Of a stretch of 5,143 bases of DNA, positions 1 to 4,743 are shown one piece after another. A program made the position numbers and the translations under genes. The notes below the pieces were generated by a model that saw only the letters and a program-made list of their open reading frames with translations, did not search any database and was not told the origin of the DNA. Source of the DNA: Pseudomonadota bacterium. GTDB lineage: Bacteria; Pseudomonadota; Alphaproteobacteria; Micropepsales; Micropepsaceae. The stretch spans positions 1 through 5,143 of the forward strand of contig JAEZBK010000291.1 in the NCBI GenBank assembly GCA_023427355.1, written 5' to 3'. How positions within the stretch are numbered: the first letter of the stretch is position 1; each line of letters starts with the position of its first letter.

Positions 1-276
1 CACATCCTTGATGTCGAAGCCCAGCGTCTTGATGTTGGCCTCGATCTGCTTTGCCGATTCCGGCAGGCCGCCATCGATCAGGATGAAGCCCTGCAGGGTG
101 AAGATCAGCCAGGCGCTGACGCCCGCCGTGCCGACATAATAGATGTTGTCGATCACCCGGAACGGTTTTTGCGGCTTGTTCCAGCCGATGCGCGCCTGGG
201 CGAAGGGGCTGGTCTGGGCCAGCGCGGGCTGCGCCGCCAGCAGGGTGAGAACGGCAAGCGCCGCGAGCTTCTTCAT
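1..276 (-). CDS. Subclass B3 metallo-beta-lactamase, N-terminal 92 residues (cut by window edge)
   Basis: By family, a periplasmic zinc enzyme that hydrolyses beta-lactams. The visible 92 residues begin with a Sec signal peptide (MKKLAALAV..., hydrophobic core, likely cleavage after the ALA at residues 18-20). A typical B3 N-terminal fold follows: GWNKPQKPFRV around residues 31-41, the strand pair DNIYYVGTAGVSAWLI at about 43-58, and LIDGGLPESAKQIEANIK near 64-81, then LGFDIKDV at the edge. The HxHxDH zinc motif normally comes a few residues further on and is outside the window, so activity cannot be judged. The start is supported by a GAGGA Shine-Dalgarno 6 nt upstream (283-287). The gene lies 50 bp after the upstream membrane protein with no evident promoter in the gap, so it is probably the last visible gene of the PadR-headed operon. 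A non-lactamase B3-like hydrolase is the main alternative. Confidence 0.85.
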   Translation of the reverse strand, partial: MKKLAALAVLTLLAAQPALAQTSPFAQARIGWNKPQKPFRVIDNIYYVGTAGVSAWLIFTLQGFILIDGGLPESAKQIEANIKTLGFDIKDV

Positions 277-326
277 GGCCGTTCCTCTTCGCATCGGCAA
301 AGGCTAGCGCGCGGGGTGCGGGGTTG

Positions 327-1076
327 CTAGTCCCGGCCCACCCCGGCGGCGTTGGCGCGGCAGGCGCGGCGTTCGATGGCGGTGATCCCACCGGGCGGGC
401 ATTGCGCGATCTGGCGCAGGATCTGCTCGCGCCGTTCCACGCCATCCACGCGCGGCGGCTTCAGGGGCGGCGGACAATAGCCGCGCTTTTCGGCGAAGGC
501 GGAGGGGTTGGTCAGGGCGTTCACCAGGATGCCGAAGGGATGGCCGCCCGGCAGCACCATGGGTGCGTCGGCGCAGTTTTTCTCGGCGGCGAAGAGGCTT
601 TCGTTGCGCCCCGGCGCGGCGGGGCCCATGTCGCGATTGTGGGGTGGTGGGGCCGCGGAGTTTTCGGGGCACAGCGCCGAGACGCGGCCCTTTTCGTCGG
701 GCAGGCAGCGCAGCCCGCGGTCAATCGCCGTCAACAGCGCGCGCGCACTGCCGGGAATGGGCGGCGCATGGGGCAGGTCGAATTGCGGCGTCGCATAGAG
801 CGGCGGCGACCAGTCCGCAGGCGGCGCGGGCGGTGTCACCGGCTGTTCGGGCGCGGCTGTTCGCGGCCGCGCGTCGATGACGACCGGATCGCCGGGTGGT
901 TTCAGCCGGGGCAGCAGCAGGACGGTTTCGCGCGGCTGCGATGCGTCCTGTGGCGGCGGAGGGTGGGGCGCAAGCGAAAACACCAGCAACGCCAGCAGCG
1001 CGGCGTTGATCGCCAGTGCCAGAAGCGCACCGGGCAGACGATCGCGCCAGCGCCGCCGAACGTCAGGGCGGCGCAT
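327..1076 (-). CDS. Membrane-anchored, proline-rich, six-cysteine protein of unknown function (paralogue 2)
   Basis: A 249-residue protein that I do not recognise. It has a short Arg-rich cytoplasmic N-terminus (RRRWRDRLP, 7-15), one hydrophobic segment (about 16-36, ALLALAINAALLALLVFSLA), then PHPPPP and a Pro/Ala-rich stretch to about residue 110, and a C-terminal region predicted outside the membrane. Six cysteines (124, 136, 168, 201, 226, 239) all lie in that region, consistent with periplasmic disulfides. Residues 1-70 match the preceding gene product closely: W[KR]DRLP, ALLALLV, PHPPPP, LLPRL and PVVIDAR are shared; the C-termini do not align by eye. The start overlaps the previous gene by 14 bp and has a GGAGG Shine-Dalgarno 6 nt upstream inside it, indicating translational coupling. 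The anchor-plus-proline layout recalls TonB-like proteins, but the transmembrane His of TonB and a recognisable TonB C-terminal domain are missing, so I do not call it TonB. Confidence 0.8.
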   Translation of the reverse strand: MRRPDVRRRWRDRLPGALLALAINAALLALLVFSLAPHPPPPQDASQPRETVLLLPRLKPPGDPVVIDARPRTAAPEQPVTPPAPPADWSPPLYATPQFDLPHAPPIPGSARALLTAIDRGLRCLPDEKGRVSALCPENSAAPPPHNRDMGPAAPGRNESLFAAEKNCADAPMVLPGGHPFGILVNALTNPSAFAEKRGYCPPPLKPPRVDGVERREQILRQIAQCPPGGITAIERRACRANAAGVGRD

Positions 1077-1740
1077 CGGGCGCCTCCGGCGCGGGCGGCG
1101 TCTGTGGCGTTTGCGGCTGCGCCTTGGGTTTGGGCGTGATCGCGCGCTTGCGGGCGTTCACCGCATCCAGCGCGGCCTGGAACTCCTTGTCGGTGGTCTT
1201 GCGGACATAGTTGTTGGGCGCGCAGGAAAAACCGCCGCCCATCAGAACCCAGGCCAGCTTGCAGAGCGGGTTTTCGATCACGATGCCGACCCCCACGCCC
1301 ACATCCACGCCCAGCGTGGGCGGCTTGCCGGCGCGGGCTTTTTCCTCGGCCCAGCGCTTTTCGTCCTGCACGCCGCTGGGTGGGTTGAGCAGGATCAGGT
1401 CACGGCCCGGCGCGGCGGGTGCGGGAGACGAGGCTGGCGCTTCGCTGGCGGGCGGCGCGGCGATGGGCGCGGGTGCAGCGGGCGCCGGACCGCTGCGCTG
1501 TGGCGATGCGGGCTGGTTGCCGCGCAGCGATGGTGCAGGTCTGGGTGTGCGTGCATCGATCACCACCGGTTCGCGCAGGCGCGGCAGCAGGAAGATGACT
1601 TCCTGCGGTTCGGGCGGCGGCGGATGGGGCACGACCAGCGCATGCACCAGCAGCGCCAGGAATGCGGCCTGGACGGCCAGCGCCAGCGCAAGGCTGGGCA
1701 GCCGGTCTTTCCAGCTTCTGGGTGCAACAGGGGCGCGCAT
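1063..1740 (-). CDS. Membrane-anchored, proline-rich protein of unknown function (paralogue 1)
   Basis: A 225-residue protein that I do not recognise. It has a basic N-terminus (RSWKDRLP, 8-15), one transmembrane segment (about 16-37) and PHPPPP at 38-43, followed by the block LLPRLREPVVIDAR (51-64) that is repeated almost exactly in the next gene. A Pro/Ala/Ser-rich linker runs from about 65 to 112. A compact segment follows (about 113-200) with a Gly/Val repeat (GVDVGVGVGIVI, 144-155) and two cysteines (160 and 173) around LAWVLMGGGF. The tail (201-225) is again rich in Pro, Gln and Lys. The protein is probably periplasmic with an inner-membrane anchor. It starts 12 bp after the TraB/GumN-like gene stop with no strong Shine-Dalgarno, so it may rely on coupling, and it overlaps the next gene by 14 bp. 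The paralogous order points to tandem duplication followed by divergence of the C-terminal part. Confidence 0.8.
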   Translation of the reverse strand: MRAPVAPRSWKDRLPSLALALAVQAAFLALLVHALVVPHPPPPEPQEVIFLLPRLREPVVIDARTPRPAPSLRGNQPASPQRSGPAPAAPAPIAAPPASEAPASSPAPAAPGRDLILLNPPSGVQDEKRWAEEKARAGKPPTLGVDVGVGVGIVIENPLCKLAWVLMGGGFSCAPNNYVRKTTDKEFQAALDAVNARKRAITPKPKAQPQTPQTPPAPEAPDAPP

Positions 1741-1752
1741 GGCGAAGCGGCG

Positions 1753-2721
1753 CTATTGCGGCGCTTCGATGGTCAGCCCGCGCGCCTGCAATTGCTCCAG
1801 AACGCCGCCTTTGCGCAACAGCGGCCCGATCTGCACCACGGCGAAGGTCTTGCCGGGTTTTTCCAGCGCACGCGCGATGGCGCCGACCATGTCGGTCACC
1901 TGGGCCTGTTGCAGCGCGCCCAGTGTTTTCACGGCTGCGGCCATGCAATCCATGGTGCGGGATTCGGTGAAGTGCGCCTTCATGCCTTCGATATCGCCCA
2001 CGGCCCAGGCCTCGGCCATGGGACGGGCATGCATGATCCGGCGTTCGGTATCCTCAAGCGCGGCATCGAGACAGGGCAGTTGCTGCTGCGGCGTCAGTTT
2101 CAGCGCTTCGCGCACGATGGGCAGCGGATTGAAACGCGAGGCTGGCTGTTCGTCCACGTCATGACTGCTGGCCAGCTTGAGAACCGTGCTCATGGGGCTT
2201 TCGCCATTCAGGTCATGCTTGCGCGCGGTGTCACCGGCCAGCCGCTGTGCCGCGCCGAGGGGTTCGTCGCCCTGATAGAGTTTTGCGTCGCCGCCAACGC
2301 TTTGGCGCAGCGCCGACAGTTTTATCTTCGTCGCCTCTGGCAGGAGGTCGTCAAGCTTGCCCTTGTCCAGGCGAAAGAAGCTGCAACATTCGCTTATCAG
2401 CAGCCAGCCTGCGGAGAGGATGACGCCTGCGCTCATTTCGGGGCGTGGCGGCAACAGGATCGCGCGGCTGCCCTTCATCACATCGGACAGGCTGGCGCTG
2501 TTCCAGGTGATGCCCTTGGGCAGGCCGCCAGCCAGCCCGAGAACCCACACTTCCGCATCGCCCTTGCTGACGCGCCACAGCGCGGGGCCGGGCATGGCGT
2601 TGGCCTGGATGGTTTCGATTTCGCCCCATACGGGTATGACGGGCGGCAGCGCGTCGGGCGCGGGCTGCGCCATGGCGGTGAACGGAACGCACGCACACAC
2701 AAGCAAGAGCCATTTGCGCAT
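1753..2721 (-). CDS. TraB/GumN-family secreted protein with degenerate GxxH motifs
   Basis: A 322-residue protein of the TraB/GumN (Tiki-like) superfamily. Residues 1-18 are a signal peptide (MRKWLLLVCACVPFTAMA). The family opening is seen at 46-73 (PALWRVSKGDAEVWVLG, then LPKGITW), and the C-terminal family end at 292-319 (TFAVVQIG..., GVLEQLQARGLTIE). In functional relatives the first block usually reads GTxH and the last GxxHL, with His proposed to bind the catalytic metal. Here they read GLAGG (62-66) and QIGPL (297-301), so both His residues appear replaced. The protein may be a non-enzymatic family member. The start at 2721 is chosen because it gives a clean signal peptide and a G-rich Shine-Dalgarno about 7 nt upstream. 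An in-frame ATG at 2826 would add 35 Arg/Cys-rich residues and overlap the upstream gene. The stop lies 12 bp before the next gene. Family assignment is good; function is unknown. Confidence 0.82.
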   Translation of the reverse strand: MRKWLLLVCACVPFTAMAQPAPDALPPVIPVWGEIETIQANAMPGPALWRVSKGDAEVWVLGLAGGLPKGITWNSASLSDVMKGSRAILLPPRPEMSAGVILSAGWLLISECCSFFRLDKGKLDDLLPEATKIKLSALRQSVGGDAKLYQGDEPLGAAQRLAGDTARKHDLNGESPMSTVLKLASSHDVDEQPASRFNPLPIVREALKLTPQQQLPCLDAALEDTERRIMHARPMAEAWAVGDIEGMKAHFTESRTMDCMAAAVKTLGALQQAQVTDMVGAIARALEKPGKTFAVVQIGPLLRKGGVLEQLQARGLTIEAPQ

Positions 2722-2751
2722 CCGCAAATCCCCCCAAAGCCGACTTGTCTT

Positions 2752-2767
2752 GCTCCCGCGTGGGAGC
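2752..2767 (-). other. Short hairpin in the gap between the HAAS gene and the TraB/GumN-like gene
   Basis: GCTCCC and GGGAGC form a perfect 6-bp stem around a 4-nt loop, placed just after the HAAS-protein stop codon (2771-2773). There is no T-run on either side, so it does not look like a complete intrinsic terminator. It may stabilise or process the transcript between the two genes, or be incidental in GC-rich DNA. Confidence 0.4.
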
Positions 2768-2770
2768 GTT

Positions 2771-3523
2771 CTACGACGGGAACGGAACTTTTGCCAAGGC
2801 CCGGCGGCGCAGCAGCAGCCAGCCAATCGGCAGCAGGGCCAGCGTGTAATAGGCCAGCACGAACAATCCGCTGGTTTTATCCTGCGCCAGGATGCCGTTG
2901 GTGCTGATGCCCGCGCCCAGCGCGAGGGCGGCGCCGCTCTTGCGTGCGATCTGTTCGGTGGCGGGGAATTCGATGGTGGCGCAAAGGATCAGTGGCCACA
3001 GCATGGCGAGCGACAGCAGGAGCCAGGCTGGCGAGAGCCGTTGCCGCCAGACAATCACCACCATCATCAGCACTGCCAGCGGCATGGCCAGAAGATTGCC
3101 GGTTTCCAGCAGGGCGCGCACGGCAAGCTGAAGCCCGTGCGGCTCGACATTGCCGCGTTCGATGAGCGACAGCGCGATGGCCAGCTTGCCCAGCAGCGCG
3201 ATCAGCAGAACCGGCACGGCGGTACCGATGGCCATGACCAGCGGGGGCGCGAGGCTGAAGACCAGCAGCGGAAAACGCGCGCTGACGGAGCGGAAGCGTT
3301 TTTGTCCGAGCATGGCGTGGGCCAGTTCATCGTCCGGTCCCAGTGCGGCGCGGGCGCGGGCTGCGGCGGTATCGCCGTCGTGGCCCGCCGCGATCTGGGC
3401 ATCGGTCAGGTCGGCCAGATGGTCGGCGAGTTCGCGCAGGTAGCGGCGCACATGCCGGGGGGCGATGCCGCCCTTCAGCAGCCGGTCTTCCAGGGCGGTG
3501 AAGGCGTCAGGCGGGGCGGACAT
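2771..3523 (-). CDS. HAAS/permease-prefix domain integral membrane protein
   Basis: A 250-residue inner-membrane protein. Residues 1-75 form a soluble helical module typical of the HAAS/DUF1700-like or permease-prefix domain found next to PadR regulators: an amphipathic stretch RHVRRYLRELADHLADL (23-39), then a second helix ending in LGPDDELAHAML. The membrane part has about four or five hydrophobic helices: 84-120 (probably two), 144-159, 164-185 and 218-238, ending in a basic tail (LLRRRALAKV). It lacks the large FtsX/MacB-type permease domain that some prefix proteins carry, so it is a stand-alone version. The gene overlaps padR by 17 bp and has a GGGAGG Shine-Dalgarno 5 nt before its ATG, a coupled arrangement often seen for PadR-HAAS pairs. 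Its role is unproven; by analogy it would partner the regulator in sensing membrane or envelope state. An alternative description is simply 'hypothetical membrane protein'. Confidence 0.75.
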   Translation of the reverse strand: MSAPPDAFTALEDRLLKGGIAPRHVRRYLRELADHLADLTDAQIAAGHDGDTAAARARAALGPDDELAHAMLGQKRFRSVSARFPLLVFSLAPPLVMAIGTAVPVLLIALLGKLAIALSLIERGNVEPHGLQLAVRALLETGNLLAMPLAVLMMVVIVWRQRLSPAWLLLSLAMLWPLILCATIEFPATEQIARKSGAALALGAGISTNGILAQDKTSGLFVLAYYTLALLPIGWLLLRRRALAKVPFPS

Positions 3524-3854
3524 GGGGGCCTCCCTTCAGCACGGCCTGGATGCCCTGGGCGGTGGCGGTCCAGCTATCGGTGAGGTCGAAGAGGCGGCGG
3601 ACCCCGCGCGAGGTCAGGCTGTAATAGACCCGGGAGCGGCCCTCCACGGTCTGGCGGCGGGACTTGAGGGCGCCATCCTTCTCCAGCCCATGCAGCACCG
3701 GATAGATCACCCCCTCGCCGAAGCTGAGGGCCCCGCGGGACTGGGCCTGGATCGCCTGGACGATCTCGTAGCCGTACATCTCGCGGTCCTGCACCAGCCG
3801 CAGGATCATCAGTTCCGGTACCCCGGAGAGAAAATTGCTATTGCCGCCAGCCAT
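3507..3854 (-). CDS. PadR-family transcriptional regulator
   Basis: A 115-residue cytoplasmic DNA-binding protein with the full short PadR layout. The winged helix begins near residue 10 (LSGVPELMILRLV), has the signature MYGYEIVQAI (26-35), then a recognition region and strand LSFGEGVIYPVLHGLEKDGAL (43-63), a wing with RVYYSLTSRG (75-84), and a short C-terminal helix for dimerisation (about 85-105). Family members are usually repressors of their own operon and of an adjacent membrane or transport gene. Here a dyad operator overlaps the putative promoter directly upstream, which fits autorepression. The gene overlaps the HAAS membrane gene by 17 bp and heads a probable six-gene operon. A weak AAGG Shine-Dalgarno lies 10 nt before the start codon. 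The inducing ligand is unknown. Confidence 0.92.
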   Translation of the reverse strand: MAGGNSNFLSGVPELMILRLVQDREMYGYEIVQAIQAQSRGALSFGEGVIYPVLHGLEKDGALKSRRQTVEGRSRVYYSLTSRGVRRLFDLTDSWTATAQGIQAVLKGGPHVRPA

Positions 3855-3861
3855 TTGGATA

Positions 3862-3872
3862 ATACCTTGGAT
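3862..3872 (+). repeat. ATACCTTGGAT motif, copy 1, in the padR leader
   Basis: An exact copy of the 11-mer that forms the left half of the padR operator, starting 25 bp from that copy and in the same orientation. It lies between the putative transcription start and the padR start codon and covers the weak padR Shine-Dalgarno. A PadR protein bound here could add to repression. It overlaps a TATTAT hexamer on the minus strand (3859-3864) that could be an alternative -10 giving a nearly leaderless transcript. No inverted partner of similar quality is seen, so it would be a half site. Confidence 0.5.
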
Positions 3873-3883
3873 GAACAGGCATA

Positions 3884-3912
3884 TTGATACCTTGGATTAC
3901 AAGGTGTGTAAA
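3884..3912 (-). promoter_or_regulatory. Putative sigma-70 promoter of the padR operon
   Basis: Reading the minus strand, TTTACA (3912-3907, five of six bases of the -35 consensus) is followed after exactly 17 nt by TATCAA (3889-3884, four of six of the -10 consensus). Transcription would begin near 3877, giving a padR leader of about 23 nt. The -10 match lacks the conserved last T, so confidence is moderate. Confidence 0.45.
3887..3907. promoter_or_regulatory. Dyad operator, likely PadR binding site
   Basis: ATACCTTG and CAAGGTGT flank a GATTA centre; seven of eight pairs are complementary (mismatch at 3888/3906), with a perfect ACCTTG-N5-CAAGGT core at 3889-3905. The dyad occupies the spacer of the putative padR promoter and touches both hexamers, the expected place for a repressor that blocks RNA polymerase. 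Assignment to PadR is inferred from position and from the habit of PadR proteins to bind dyads in their own promoter. Confidence 0.6.
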
Positions 3913-4035
3913 TGGCGGCGCTGTGCGGCCGGTGAGGCAGCGAGGTTGGGCTTTTCGGAAACGGGCCGGTGCGGGGCCGAAACGCCGGGCGACAGGGTGC
4001 GCGCGACGCGGCATCCCACCAAGGAAATCAAGGAA
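3908..4035. other. Intergenic stretch without a recognised gene
   Basis: This lies between the padR operator and the ahpD terminator hairpin. It is GC-rich, with no coding signature or ribosome binding site that I would trust on either strand. A weak inverted pair TTTCGG (3953-3958) and CCGAAA (3977-3982) is visible, but the loop is long and there is no T-run. I see nothing else in it. Confidence 0.5.
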
Positions 4036-4070
4036 TTGGATGCCGATGCCCATGAAGCATCGGCATCCAA
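4020..4070 (-). terminator. Hairpin terminator after ahpD
   Basis: A perfect 14-bp inverted repeat, TTGGATGCCGATGC (4036-4049) and GCATCGGCATCCAA (4057-4070), encloses a 7-nt loop. It begins 8 nt after the ahpD stop codon (4079-4081). On the minus strand it is followed by a T-rich but interrupted stretch, TTCCTTGATTTCCTT. The very strong stem right after the stop supports transcription termination or 3'-end protection; the imperfect T-run lowers certainty that it works without Rho. Confidence 0.75.
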
Positions 4071-4075
4071 GGTAT
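4065..4075 (-). repeat. ATACCTTGGAT motif, copy 3, inverted, beside the ahpD terminator
   Basis: The minus strand reads the same 11-mer seen twice in the padR control region. The match to copy 1 extends to 13 bases (AATACCTTGGATG; 4064-4076 on minus versus 3861-3873 on plus). It overlaps the outer arm of the ahpD terminator hairpin. It may be a distant regulator half site or chance similarity. Confidence 0.4.
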
Positions 4076-4078
4076 TGG

Positions 4079-4636
4079 TCAGGCGGCGAAGGTGACGGCG
4101 GCCAGGTCGGCGGTATGGGCCTCGCCTTCCAGGGTCGCGGCCACGGCATGGACCACGGCGGCGATGCGGACGGCGGCCTGGACCTGTTCGGCGGTGAAGC
4201 CCGCCTCGCGCAGGATCTTCTCATGGCTGTCGATGCAGACGCCGCAGCCATTGATGGCCGACACCGCCAGGCACCACAGCTCGAAATCCGCCTTGTCCAC
4301 GCCGGGCTTGCCGATGACGTTCATGCGCAGGCGGGCGGGCAGGGTCTTGTAGTCGGGCGCCGAGGCCAGGTGGGTGAAGCGGTAATAGATGTTGTTCATC
4401 GCCATGATGGCGGCGGCGGCCTTGGCGGCGTCGAGCGCCTCAGGCGACAGCTTGGGCGCGAATTCGGCCAGGAGCGCCTTGCTGGTGGCTTCGTTGCGGG
4501 CGGCCAGGGCGCAGGCGACGAAGGTGCCCGCGCGCTGCTGCTCGTTCAGCGCCGGTTCGTTCGCCAGCGACGAGAGGTTGAGCTTCAGGTCCTTGGCGAA
4601 GTCCGGCAGGCGGGTCTTCAGGTCTTCGATGCTCAT
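4079..4636 (-). CDS. ahpD: AhpD-family alkylhydroperoxidase
   Basis: A 185-residue cytoplasmic all-helical protein of the AhpD/CMD family, close to the family's usual length. It passes electrons to AhpC in peroxide detoxification; in Mycobacterium tuberculosis AhpD is itself reduced by the lipoamide of SucB with Lpd. The active site is intact: E119, then [12 protein letters not shown] with C131, C134 and H138, nearly the spacing of the mycobacterial E118, C130, C133, H137. The residue before the second Cys is Val rather than the His found in the mycobacterial enzyme (H132), which may alter the relay. Extra cysteines occur at 42 and 122. The start at 4636 is fixed by AAGGAG 6 nt upstream; an in-frame ATG at 4795 would run through a terminator and into ahpC. 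It lies 107 bp downstream of ahpC and is followed by a hairpin terminator. Confidence 0.95.
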   Translation of the reverse strand: MSIEDLKTRLPDFAKDLKLNLSSLANEPALNEQQRAGTFVACALAARNEATSKALLAEFAPKLSPEALDAAKAAAAIMAMNNIYYRFTHLASAPDYKTLPARLRMNVIGKPGVDKADFELWCLAVSAINGCGVCIDSHEKILREAGFTAEQVQAAVRIAAVVHAVAATLEGEAHTADLAAVTFAA

Positions 4637-4642
4637 GGAGGG

Positions 4643-4648
4643 CTCCTT
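4643..4648 (-). promoter_or_regulatory. Ribosome binding site of ahpD
   Basis: AAGGAG on the minus strand, 6 nt before the ATG at 4636. It decides the start of ahpD and sits only 6 nt after the T-run of the upstream terminator, leaving no room for a separate promoter between them. Confidence 0.85.
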
Positions 4649-4654
4649 GGGAAT

Positions 4655-4691
4655 AAAAAAGTCCCCGCCCGCGCGAAACGCAGGCGGGGAC
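4655..4691 (-). terminator. Intrinsic terminator between ahpC and ahpD
   Basis: On the minus strand GTCCCCGCC (4691-4683) pairs with GGCGGGGAC (4669-4661). After one mismatch a further 3 bp (GCG/CGC) close a 5-nt loop, and six T's follow immediately (4660-4655). This is a textbook Rho-independent terminator. It lies after the ahpC stop (4744-4746) and directly before the ahpD ribosome binding site, so it either limits read-through into ahpD or acts as an attenuator. Confidence 0.88.
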
Positions 4692-4743
4692 CAGGAATGC
4701 CGTCGTCCTTGGGGGGAAGAAACGGCGGGGGAAAAGGTGGTGC

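Noticed and set aside
304..330. CTAGC...GCTAG inverted repeat around the stop of the second paralogue as a terminator
   Set aside because: Only 5 bp of stem with a 17-nt loop and no T-run, so there is no real support for termination before the beta-lactamase.
327..1740. TonB/TolA-like energy transducers for the two proline-rich proteins
   Set aside because: The anchor-plus-proline layout is similar, but the conserved transmembrane His and a TonB C-terminal domain are not visible, and there is no ExbB/ExbD nearby.
1211..2164. A 317-codon plus-strand open frame rich in Ser, Ala and Cys
   Set aside because: It is the complement of the proline-rich paralogue and the TraB/GumN-like gene; the composition follows from antisense reading.
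877..2907. A 676-codon plus-strand open frame
   Set aside because: It lies antisense to three better-supported minus-strand genes. Its product is rich in Arg, Gly, Gln and His without domain or membrane logic, as expected for the opposite strand of GC-rich coding DNA.
2357..3583. A 408-codon plus-strand open frame
   Set aside because: It is antisense to the HAAS membrane gene and to the TraB/GumN-like start region. There is no ribosome binding site or recognisable motif, and the composition is low in hydrophobic residues.
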